From the NCBI GenBank assembly GCA_964602475.1, contig CAZRRN010000064.1, positions 1 to 13,680 on the forward strand: a stretch of DNA of 13,680 nt. The letters are read 5' to 3'. Of this stretch, positions 1 to 7,747 are shown piece by piece. The position numbers were made by a program, and so were the translations under genes. Positions within the stretch are counted from its first letter, which is position 1. Each line of letters begins with the position of its first letter. The notes beneath the pieces were generated by a model. The model saw only the letters and a program-made list of their open reading frames with translations. It had not been told where the DNA came from and searched no databases. The DNA is from SZUA-448 sp964602475 (GTDB taxonomy: Bacteria > Bacillota > Clostridia > Lachnospirales > Lachnospiraceae).

Positions 1-61
1 AGAAGGTCTTGAAAAGAAGAGCGAGAATTTTGCTGAAGAAGTAGCAAAGCAGATGCAGTAA
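1..61 (+). CDS. C-terminal end of an upstream gene, product unknown
   Basis: The only frame open from the window edge ends at a TAA at 59-61 and gives 19 residues ending FAEEVAKQMQ. The other two plus-strand frames meet stops sooner. The tail is rich in Glu and Lys and would form a charged amphipathic helix, but it is too short to assign a family. A hairpin terminator follows at 126-160, which fits a real gene end. The function cannot be told from this fragment. Confidence 0.5.
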   Translation, partial: EGLEKKSENFAEEVAKQMQ

Positions 62-125
62 AAAAAGCGCATTGGTTTAACAGATGACATAGTCTTACAG
101 GCGAACAATTACTCATATAGCTATA

Positions 126-160
126 AAATGCCGGGAACGTAATGTTACCGGCATTTATTG
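126..160 (+). terminator. Hairpin terminator after the upstream gene
   Basis: A 9-bp perfect stem pairs AAATGCCGG (126-134) with CCGGCATTT (148-156). It can extend inward by one mismatch and three more pairs to a 5-base loop. The T tract that follows is short and interrupted, so termination may be modest. It separates the upstream gene from the promoter at 274-302. Confidence 0.6.
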
Positions 161-228
161 TGTTGTACGCCATGAGAACGCACTAACAGGTTGAAGTCTT
201 GAGCAACTTTTGTAAAGGGAAGTAAAGC

Positions 229-281
229 AGGAGGAGTGCATCGTGACTAAACACGATATAGGTCAACTGGGACTTGAATAA
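229..281 (+). other. Shine-Dalgarno-like site with a 12-codon ORF and hairpin; possible remnant or leader peptide
   Basis: A strong GGAGGAG (229-235) lies seven bases before a GTG (243-245) that opens a frame of only 12 codons (VTKHDIGQLGLE) ending in TAA at 279-281. The start codon falls inside a 6-bp perfect hairpin, ATCGTG (240-245) with CACGAT (252-257) and loop ACTAAA. The ORF ends within the -35 element of the next gene's promoter. It may be the decayed 5' end of a lost gene, a minicistron or chance. The rest of 61-386 shows only the terminator, this element, the promoter and an AT-rich leader. Confidence 0.2.
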
Positions 282-302
282 TCATATAAAAAATTGTATA
301 AT
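274..302 (+). promoter_or_regulatory. Sigma-A-type promoter for the protease/surface-protein operon
   Basis: TTGAAT (274-279) and a perfect TATAAT (297-302) are separated by the optimal 17 bases. Transcription should start near 309, leaving an AT-rich leader of about 78 bases before the start codon at 387. No terminator lies between this promoter and the gene. This looks like the main promoter for genes at 387-7610. Confidence 0.7.
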
Positions 303-386
303 GATTAGACATTTACAGATTATAAATAATAAAATAGTAAAACAACATATAAAATATGTAAATTATCAGAAAAGAGGAAAATTGAT

Positions 387-2423
387 ATGAAAAAGCGATT
401 ATTTATATTGTTTACTGTATTGCTTCTTTGTTTCATCACTGCTTGTGGCAGTGATGATGCAGAAGAAACAGGAACCGGCACAACTACAGAAGCAGCAACA
501 CCGACAGAATCTTCCGGAATAACGCAACCGGGAACAGGAACAGAAATTACTGATGTACCGTCTGCAGCAGAAAATACTGACACGGAGTGGGTGATATACT
601 GGTATCTGTGTGGCAGCGATTTGGAAACAAATTATGGAGCAGCAACAACAGATTTGAATGAAATGCTGGAGGTTGAGCTTCCTTCAAACGTCAAGGTCGT
701 AATACAGACAGGCGGTGCTGCAGTATGGCAGAATGAACTTGTCTGTGCAGACAGACTGCAGCGTTATGTTTATGATAACAGCGGACTGTATCTGGTAGAT
801 GAGCAGCCGTCTGCTAGTATGGGAGATCAAACCACACTGGCAGGTTTTTTGAGCTTCGCAAAAGCAAATTATCCGGGAAAGCATACTGCAGTTGTGCTTT
901 GGAATCATGGTGGCGGATCTGTGAGTGGTGCATCCTTTGACGAGCTGTATGGAATGGATTCCCTGAGCTTGTCTGAACTGTATGAAGCCTTCCGCTCCGT
1001 ATTTGGGGAAAACGAGGAGAATCAACCGGTAGAGATTATTGGCTTTGATACCTGTCTTATGGCTACGATTGATACTGCATATACTTTTTCCGGTATCGGT
1101 AAATACCTGGTTGCTTCAGAAGAGGTTGAACCCGGTAACGGATGGTTTTACTCAGGATGGCTGGGTGCTGTGGCAGAGAATCCGGAGATTGAGGCGGACA
1201 AGCTGGCGAAAATCATTTGCGATACTTATGCAGAGGGCTGTGAGCGAGTGGGAACACAGGACAGTATTACTTTATCTGTAACAAATCTGTCGAAGGTGAA
1301 TGAGCTGCTCAGTGCTTATGATGATTTTGGAAAAGAAGCATTAGCGTATGCTTATGAGGATCCGGCATTCTTTGCTTATTTTTCAAAGATAGCTGGTAAT
1401 ACGGAGAATTATGGAGGAAATACAAGAGAACAGGGCTTTACAAATATGGCTGATCTCGGAAATCTTGCAGCGAAATCTTCGGAGCTGCTTCCTGACACAA
1501 GCAGTACAGTGCTTCAGGCGCTTGCTGACTGTGTTGAATATAAAGTAAACGGAAAATACCGTGCAGAATCCAACGGTTTATCTTGTTATTACTCCTACAA
1601 TGGTGATGTGGACGACTTAAACAGCTATATCGGAGTTGGCGCGAGTACAGCCTTCAAATATCTGTACGCCTACGGAATCACAGGCGGACTTGCTGATGAG
1701 GGCATGGAGTACATTAATATGGAAAATGATTCTTTGCCGGAACGGAAGACGTTAGGCAGTGAGGACTGGGAAGACATACCGGTAACGGTTGATGAGGAGG
1801 GTCGTTCTGTACTGACACTTGGATGTGATGCAGCAGAGGTTCTTTCTTCTGTAACCTTTGAACTGTACTATGCTGATCCTGAAGATAATTTTATGCTTTG
1901 CCTCGGTACGGATAATGATATTATTGCTGACTGGGAAAATGGTGTATTTAGGGATAACTTCAGAGGTGTATGGGGAAGTATTGACGGAGCTCTGTGCTAT
2001 ATGGAGATTGCGTATGAGGGAGAGGATTATAACTGCTATTCCGTACCGATTCTGCTTAATGATGAGGAATGTAATCTGATGGTGATATATGACTTTACAA
2101 CAGAAGAATTCTATATAGAAGGAGCCAGAAAAGCAATCGATGAAAGTGGAGCGGCAGATAAAAATATCAGATATCTGAAGGAAGGAGATGTATTACAGAC
2201 CATTCATTTTGCTTCGTCGCTTGATGATGACAACGATGAGCTGACAGCAATACCGGTAGATACGGTTCTTGTGACGGAGGACACTGCATTTTCTGAAATA
2301 GAGCTTGGTGACGGGCTGTTTATCATGATGTACGTAATGCAGGACAGTTTAGGAAATACAGTTTATTCAGCACCGGTCACCTTCATATCAGAGAACGGTG
2401 AAATAACGACAAGCGTAGAATGA
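387..2423 (+). CDS. Clostripain-family (peptidase C11) cysteine protease, lipoprotein
   Basis: The 678-residue protein is an exported cysteine endopeptidase of MEROPS family C11, whose members usually cut after Arg or Lys. A lipoprotein signal with lipobox ITAC puts the lipidated Cys at residue 20, so the mature enzyme should be tethered to the outer face of the membrane. Residues 21-65 are a Thr/Ser/Glu linker. The catalytic domain starts at about 67 (WVIYWYLCGSDLE). The catalytic pair is visible: His174 in WNHGGG and Cys223 in GFDTCLMA, followed by the family-typical EEVEPGNGW. Residues from about 430 form a separate domain of beta-rich appearance that I cannot name. The start is supported by AGAGGA (373-378) eight bases upstream. 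It heads a likely three-gene operon; the 85 bases before the next gene contain no clear terminator. Substrate is unknown. Confidence 0.9.
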   Translation: MKKRLFILFTVLLLCFITACGSDDAEETGTGTTTEAATPTESSGITQPGTGTEITDVPSAAENTDTEWVIYWYLCGSDLETNYGAATTDLNEMLEVELPSNVKVVIQTGGAAVWQNELVCADRLQRYVYDNSGLYLVDEQPSASMGDQTTLAGFLSFAKANYPGKHTAVVLWNHGGGSVSGASFDELYGMDSLSLSELYEAFRSVFGENEENQPVEIIGFDTCLMATIDTAYTFSGIGKYLVASEEVEPGNGWFYSGWLGAVAENPEIEADKLAKIICDTYAEGCERVGTQDSITLSVTNLSKVNELLSAYDDFGKEALAYAYEDPAFFAYFSKIAGNTENYGGNTREQGFTNMADLGNLAAKSSELLPDTSSTVLQALADCVEYKVNGKYRAESNGLSCYYSYNGDVDDLNSYIGVGASTAFKYLYAYGITGGLADEGMEYINMENDSLPERKTLGSEDWEDIPVTVDEEGRSVLTLGCDAAEVLSSVTFELYYADPEDNFMLCLGTDNDIIADWENGVFRDNFRGVWGSIDGALCYMEIAYEGEDYNCYSVPILLNDEECNLMVIYDFTTEEFYIEGARKAIDESGAADKNIRYLKEGDVLQTIHFASSLDDDNDELTAIPVDTVLVTEDTAFSEIELGDGLFIMMYVMQDSLGNTVYSAPVTFISENGEITTSVE

Positions 2424-2508
2424 TAATTTAAAAATTTATAAGATGTTCAGTTTGGCTCAAATAGTTGAATTAATTTCTAAGCAGTATAACAGTATGGGAG
2501 AATAAAGA

Positions 2509-4896
2509 ATGAAGAGACGGCTTATCAGTATTTTATTATGTATTGTTTTAGTTTTGACGGCATTTCCAGCTGAAGCACATGCAGCGACAAGTGTTGATAC
2601 CATTATTATAACAGGACTGGACGTGCCTGTACTCGGAGCGAAACCCGATCTGACCGCAGAAACCGTTTCAAAGACAGGGAGCGGAACAGTCAGTACCTAT
2701 GTTGACCATGTAACCTGGATAGGCAGCCTCGATGACGACGGACGCTTCAAAGCAGGTGTAAAGTATGGGGTCAGCGTAGTAGTCCTTCTTAAAGAGGGCT
2801 GCGGCAGGCTGTTTTCGACTGCTCTGAAAAAAGGAAAAGGGACTGTGACAATTAACGGAAAGAAAGCAAAGGTGGACAGCTGGAGTGAGAACTTCCTGCA
2901 GGTGACATACAGCTTCTCTGCACTGAAGAAACCTGTAGTTGAAAAGCCGGACTGCTACAGTACGATAGAAGCTGATGCTATCAGTACGCCGAAGGGAACC
3001 ACGCTGACAATCACCAGCACTGAGGACTGGAGAAATATTACAGAGGATGACAGGCTGAATGTTACACGACTTATCCTGAATATAAAGGGTGACAAGGGAG
3101 ATACGGTCAAATCCTTGATTAGGGGTTCATTTTATCATCTGAAGGAATTATGGATAGGACCTGACTGTGACACAGAAGCAATACTATACAGGTTAAGCAT
3201 ATTGTTTCCCTATGGTGCCCCGGTATCTGGTTATATGAATACGGCTGACTGCTATGTGCTGATTTCTGCCGAGCAGTTTCCAAAGGGTCTGAACTCGGTA
3301 GATTCATATCTCTCAACAATGCCTGAAACAGTGAAGATATACAGCGGAGATGTTATAGCTGCAGCTAAGAAGGGTGTGGAGTCAACGAAAGATTGGTGTA
3401 CAAAGCACAGTTTTAACCAGAGGATTGAAGCTGCTGACCGGATATGCAGAAATGCAGGCTGTGAACAGGGGAATCTCTACTATTATTCCTGTGAAATCTG
3501 TGGAAAATGTGAATATAACCCGAAGCATACATTCCCCGGCGAGGGACCGGGCGGATTTTCACATACATCTGCATGCACGGATATCTATGAGCTTAATATT
3601 ATTAATGAAGATGCTTTCATCGGAATCAATGCGGCAGGTCAGCGTCTGTACTGGAGTACCTGCATCTCTTGCGGGAAGGATAGACGGACGGTGGATCTTA
3701 GTATTACGCAGGAATTGCTTATTGAATACTATGGAAAAGACTGTGAGCTGACTCTGGAACAATATCTGGAAATGCTGAAGAATGATTTTAAGAAGGTGGA
3801 GGAAAAAGCCCTTGCGGCGACTAAACCCGGTGTGGATATGTTTACAGTTGATAATAATACTGTCACTGCGAAGGTCAGCAGTGCTTATTATAGCGATGTA
3901 TCCTATGCAAAACTTTCGGGGCTGACAGATGATAAGCTTCTTGGCAGCGATTATACAAAGAACATGACGAGACAGCAGCTTTGTTCGGTTGCAGTTAAAC
4001 TTGCCGAGAAGCTTACTGGTAAGGAGATAACTCCGGCATCATCATCCACCTACTCCGACACAAAGGATGCATATGTACTGAAAGCAAAAAGTGCGGGATT
4101 TATTGTTGGAATCAGCGGAAAGCAGTTTAAGCCGAACCTGAATGTTACGCGTCAGCTGATGGCATCATTTCTGTATAATGTGCTTATGTATGTAAAAGCG
4201 AATTCAGATATTGCTTATACGGAATATAATTCGAAACTGTCAGACTATACAGATTCGGACAAGCTTTCGACCTGGGCCAAGGAACCAATGGCATTTATGA
4301 ATGCACTAGGTCTTGTCGAGGGTACAAGTGCAACAAAATTATCACCTACGGCTAAATGCAGCATTCAGGAAGCTTTGGCTACTGCCTATAAATCTATGAG
4401 CGCAGACCAGATCGGCTGGTACATAGTAACAAATATGAAGGAATGTGCCGGAGAACCAAATGCCGGCGATCAGGCAACCAACTTCTACTTCATACCCGCA
4501 AGCACCTGCGATATACAGCAGACCTATGTAAAGGGTGAAATATACTGGGTCAAGGCCATCTACGGAAATGACGGACATTATTGGTGCGCAATGGATGATC
4601 CATATACCGAAAGCACAATATATGCGCTTAAATATAATTTTACTCCGATAAGGAATACATCGGAGAACAGGGGACCGATTCTGTCCAATGTAATCATCGG
4701 AACCGCAAAATCAACTGCAAAGCTGAATGCAAGGGCATCAGCATCAAAGGATGCTGATGTAGTAGGCATCTATGCAGCTGGTGAAACAATATACATTACG
4801 GATGCTGATTATTCGACGGAATGGTGCAGGGTATCCTTTAACGGGAAAAAAGCATATGTAATGAAAAAATATATAAAAGACGTGGAGATGTATTGA
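2509..4896 (+). CDS. Secreted surface protein with Cys-rich module, SLH-like repeats and C-terminal SH3 domain
   Basis: This 795-residue exported protein has a signal peptide with likely cleavage after AHA (residue 25). Residues 28-140 resemble the small beta module seen in many Firmicute surface proteins (IIITGLDVPVLGAKPD, ending QVTYSFSAL). Residues 297-390 are Cys/His-rich, with H300, C313, C318, C328, C331, C334, H340 and a later C385/C388 pair, a pattern that could bind metal. Residues 460-630 look like three S-layer-homology repeats; the clearest runs from YSDTKDAYV through FKPNLNVTR. Residues 728-790 match a bacterial SH3 domain (LNARASASKDADVVG then WCRVSFNGKKAYV). SLH and SH3 domains usually hold proteins to wall polymers, so a wall-bound scaffold is inferred. 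No catalytic motif was seen. GGGAG (2496-2500) supports the ATG. The stop overlaps the next start. Confidence 0.8.
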   Translation: MKRRLISILLCIVLVLTAFPAEAHAATSVDTIIITGLDVPVLGAKPDLTAETVSKTGSGTVSTYVDHVTWIGSLDDDGRFKAGVKYGVSVVVLLKEGCGRLFSTALKKGKGTVTINGKKAKVDSWSENFLQVTYSFSALKKPVVEKPDCYSTIEADAISTPKGTTLTITSTEDWRNITEDDRLNVTRLILNIKGDKGDTVKSLIRGSFYHLKELWIGPDCDTEAILYRLSILFPYGAPVSGYMNTADCYVLISAEQFPKGLNSVDSYLSTMPETVKIYSGDVIAAAKKGVESTKDWCTKHSFNQRIEAADRICRNAGCEQGNLYYYSCEICGKCEYNPKHTFPGEGPGGFSHTSACTDIYELNIINEDAFIGINAAGQRLYWSTCISCGKDRRTVDLSITQELLIEYYGKDCELTLEQYLEMLKNDFKKVEEKALAATKPGVDMFTVDNNTVTAKVSSAYYSDVSYAKLSGLTDDKLLGSDYTKNMTRQQLCSVAVKLAEKLTGKEITPASSSTYSDTKDAYVLKAKSAGFIVGISGKQFKPNLNVTRQLMASFLYNVLMYVKANSDIAYTEYNSKLSDYTDSDKLSTWAKEPMAFMNALGLVEGTSATKLSPTAKCSIQEALATAYKSMSADQIGWYIVTNMKECAGEPNAGDQATNFYFIPASTCDIQQTYVKGEIYWVKAIYGNDGHYWCAMDDPYTESTIYALKYNFTPIRNTSENRGPILSNVIIGTAKSTAKLNARASASKDADVVGIYAAGETIYITDADYSTEWCRVSFNGKKAYVMKKYIKDVEMY

Positions 4897-7610
4897 TGAA
4901 AAAGAAAATAATTTTCCTACTGGTCACTGTCTGCATGGTGCTGACGCTGCTACCGTCAGTAACAGCAAAGGCAGTTACAAATAATGTTTCCGTAACCTTT
5001 GACGGAACTACAGCATATTATTCAAGCATTGATGATGCATGGAATGCAGCAATCGAATGCGATACTACTGCCGAAAAAAAAGCAGTAATAAAGCTGTTAG
5101 CGGATGTCAGTACGTCAACAAACTCGTTAGTTAACGCAACGGACTATCTGGTGCTGGATACCAATGGCTGTAAGCTGACTTTTACCGATTCACGGTTTGT
5201 TTATTCAAGCCGTATTTCTGTCACCGGTGGTACACTTGACATCATCGGAACAGGAACAATTAAAGGAATTACATATGGAAATTTTACAGTTGGGATTGTC
5301 GGTGTGACAGGGGGCAGTGGAAGCTTAACTGATGCGACCATTATAAATACTGGTACAAACGGAAGTTTTTCTCTTTATACCGCTGGTTCTTCCACCACAT
5401 TTACTGTTCATTCAGGAACTATTTCAAGTGGTGAGGACAGTATAGGTGTTGATGACAATGCTGTGTGCACCATGTATTCAGGGAACCTGTTATTTAAGCG
5501 ATTCGGTGTAATTTCCAGTGACTGGGCAAAGCTAATCTTTGCTCCTAAACAGGATGAAATAATTAGAGTTAGCAATGGAATGGCTGGTGATGGGTTATTA
5601 TATAGTTGTAATAGTGCTAATATTGAAATAAATGGAAAAGGTACTGTGAAGCTTGTGGCAGATAATAATGCAGGAAGTTCGCTACGATATGGATTTATAT
5701 ATGTACATACATTGTATGATACGGATTATGGAGATTTTATATTAACGCAAGGTACACTGATTGTTGATGTGAGTGCAGCACCTTCTGCAACTGCAGCATT
5801 TACTCAAGCACCGATTATGACAGAAGGAAGTTATGCCACGGTTTATGCAGGAGCAGTATCCCCGGGAGCGATTGTAAGCAGTCCGACAAATGCAACATAT
5901 ACAGAAAGTAAATATGTATCAATTACAGCAAGAGTGTTGCCTAAAGAGAATACTCCGGCAGCTGTAATTAATTATGCCGATGAAAAGCTGACAGGACTTG
6001 CTGTGGGAGCTGCTTATAAGATTACACCGGCTGGCGGCAGCGTCCAGAATGCTACAGCTGATAGCAATGGTAGGATTACGATTGACAGTGCATGGTTTGG
6101 AAAGACGATCGGTATTGTGAAGGCAGGAAACGGAACAACCACAGCAGACAGTAATTCGCTGAGTCTTACGATTCCTGCACGACCGGCTGCTCCGGAGACT
6201 TCCTGCTTTACAATTAAAAAAGCGACAGCTGTTACAGGTACTGATGGTACAATTGCTGCGGTATCAGGCAGCTATCAATATAAGATAGGCGACGGAAGCT
6301 ATACCAACTGGGATGGAACGAAGATAACAAATATAACGGGCGGAACGGTTTATACTGTACGATATAAGTCAGAAGGAACATCATTTGCAAGTAATACAAC
6401 CAATGTAACAGTTAATAGCACAAACCCGACGACGATTGTTCATATTCATTCCTATAATACTTCATGGTCATATGACAGCTCTGGACATTGGTATGAATGC
6501 AGCTGTGGTTCACGTTCACATTATTTCCCTCATACATCAGGGGACTGGATTAATGACAAGGCTGCAACTAAGGAAGCAGAAGGAAGCAGACATAAGGAAT
6601 GTATTATATGCGGCATGTCGCTTGCAACAGAAGTGATACCAAAGCTTACGGAAGGTGTTACAACGACGGGTACGCATTCAGAGAAATCTGCGCCTGTAAT
6701 AAAGCTTGAAAATACTATACAGGAGCTTAAAGAGGCTGTGTTATCCCAAAAAGAACAGCAGCGAATCGAAAATGGTGAGAGTGCGAACATTTATCTTGAA
6801 GTAAAGGATGCCTCCTTGACGATAACCAAAAAGGATAAAAAGCTGATTGAACAGAAGCTTGGTGAGAATACGCCGGGCATGTATATGGATATAAGTCTAT
6901 GGTCAAGTGTAGGTGAAGATGAACCACATCAGGTTGACCATACAAATGAAAAAATAAAACTGAGTATTAAGATTCCGGAGGAGCTTACCGTAAAGGACTG
7001 GTCTGTAATCAGAACATATCAAGTGGTAACGGTTTATAACGGAACAACGTCAGTACTAGAAGGTAAATTTGATGAGAAGACAGGACAGTTTACTTTTGAA
7101 GTCAATGAATTTACAACATTTGCATTGATCTATCATGATGAAAAGACAAGCATAGAGTGGGTGCAGGTCTTTGAAACAATGAAGGTCGGTGAGAAGAAGA
7201 CATTTTCCTATGAAGCGGAAGGCATTAATACAGAAGACATCGCATGGATGACAGCGAAAAAGAGCATTGCGGTAGTAGGAAAGAACTATGGAAAGACAAC
7301 AGCACTGGTAACGGCAAAAGGTGTAGGAACGGATACACTTTATCTACGTCTCGACAAGAACAAGATACTAAAGATGACAGTCAATATAGTAGATAAAGAC
7401 GAGGTACCGGAAAAGCCTGAAACAGAACCGGAGAATCCCGCTGCCGCAACGAAGGAAATCGCATATATTGTTGAGAGGGGTAATACATTAACTCAGATTG
7501 CAAAAAAATACAAGACGACAGTTAAAGCGATTATTGACAGAAATAAGATAAATAATGAGAACTTAATATTTATCGGACAAAAATTAATGATTTTACAGAA
7601 CGAGGATTAA
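4896..7610 (+). CDS. Secreted beta-helix-like surface protein with C-terminal LysM domain
   Basis: I place the start at ATG 4896, whose A is the last base of the previous gene's TGA (TGATG overlap). GGAG at 4884-4887 is eight bases away, better than for the in-frame TTG at 4893. The 904-residue product has a signal peptide ending near residue 26. Residues 30-300 are Gly/Thr/Ser-rich with short repeating strands (VTGGTLDIIGTGTI), like right-handed beta-helix proteins. Residues 355-510 look like beta-sandwich modules. Residues 516-573 carry a Cys/His module (HWYECSCG, then HKECIICG). An Ig-like region follows at about 750-833, then a Pro/Glu linker and a LysM domain at 856-900 (YIVERGNTLTQIAKKYKTT, ending GQKLMIL), which binds peptidoglycan. 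The overlap implies translational coupling to the SLH/SH3 protein. No active site was recognised, so an adhesive or structural role is inferred. Confidence 0.8.
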   Translation: MKKKIIFLLVTVCMVLTLLPSVTAKAVTNNVSVTFDGTTAYYSSIDDAWNAAIECDTTAEKKAVIKLLADVSTSTNSLVNATDYLVLDTNGCKLTFTDSRFVYSSRISVTGGTLDIIGTGTIKGITYGNFTVGIVGVTGGSGSLTDATIINTGTNGSFSLYTAGSSTTFTVHSGTISSGEDSIGVDDNAVCTMYSGNLLFKRFGVISSDWAKLIFAPKQDEIIRVSNGMAGDGLLYSCNSANIEINGKGTVKLVADNNAGSSLRYGFIYVHTLYDTDYGDFILTQGTLIVDVSAAPSATAAFTQAPIMTEGSYATVYAGAVSPGAIVSSPTNATYTESKYVSITARVLPKENTPAAVINYADEKLTGLAVGAAYKITPAGGSVQNATADSNGRITIDSAWFGKTIGIVKAGNGTTTADSNSLSLTIPARPAAPETSCFTIKKATAVTGTDGTIAAVSGSYQYKIGDGSYTNWDGTKITNITGGTVYTVRYKSEGTSFASNTTNVTVNSTNPTTIVHIHSYNTSWSYDSSGHWYECSCGSRSHYFPHTSGDWINDKAATKEAEGSRHKECIICGMSLATEVIPKLTEGVTTTGTHSEKSAPVIKLENTIQELKEAVLSQKEQQRIENGESANIYLEVKDASLTITKKDKKLIEQKLGENTPGMYMDISLWSSVGEDEPHQVDHTNEKIKLSIKIPEELTVKDWSVIRTYQVVTVYNGTTSVLEGKFDEKTGQFTFEVNEFTTFALIYHDEKTSIEWVQVFETMKVGEKKTFSYEAEGINTEDIAWMTAKKSIAVVGKNYGKTTALVTAKGVGTDTLYLRLDKNKILKMTVNIVDKDEVPEKPETEPENPAAATKEIAYIVERGNTLTQIAKKYKTTVKAIIDRNKINNENLIFIGQKLMILQNED

Positions 7611-7618
7611 CAGATTGG

Positions 7619-7660
7619 GCAGCGAGTGATGGTTTCTTCTATTACTCGTTGCTTGCTTTA
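7619..7660 (+). terminator. Strong hairpin terminator ending the three-gene operon
   Basis: A 14-bp stem with three G-U pairs joins GCAGCGAGTGATGG (7619-7632) to CTATTACTCGTTGC (7639-7652) around a TTTCTT loop. T-rich sequence follows at 7653-7660. It lies nine bases after the LysM gene's stop, marking the end of that transcript. Confidence 0.75.
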
Positions 7661-7677
7661 TAGATTTAATATTTTAG

Positions 7678-7706
7678 TTGACATATCTTGGTTTTATTGA
7701 GAAACT
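7678..7706 (+). promoter_or_regulatory. Candidate promoter for the InlB-repeat protein gene
   Basis: A perfect TTGACA -35 (7678-7683) is followed after 17 bases by a weak -10, GAAACT (7701-7706), helped by an extended TG at 7698-7699. A better-looking TATTCT (7706-7711) is 22 bases from the -35, which is too far. Together with the terminator just upstream this suggests the next gene is transcribed separately. Confidence 0.45.
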
Positions 7707-7747
7707 ATTCTTAGCTGTAGATAAGGAAACTTAAGGAGACAACCGAT

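Noticed and set aside
320..583. Minus-strand ORF of 87 codons over the operon leader
   Set aside because: It is antisense to the promoter leader, signal peptide and Thr-rich linker of the protease; no ribosome site or recognisable domain.
2465..2490. TTGAAT and TATAAC between the protease and SLH/SH3 genes as a promoter
   Set aside because: The spacer is only 14 bases, too short for a working promoter, so co-transcription is more likely.
4893..4895. TTG start for the LysM protein
   Set aside because: Only five bases separate it from GGAG; the ATG at 4896 has better spacing and forms a classic stop/start overlap.
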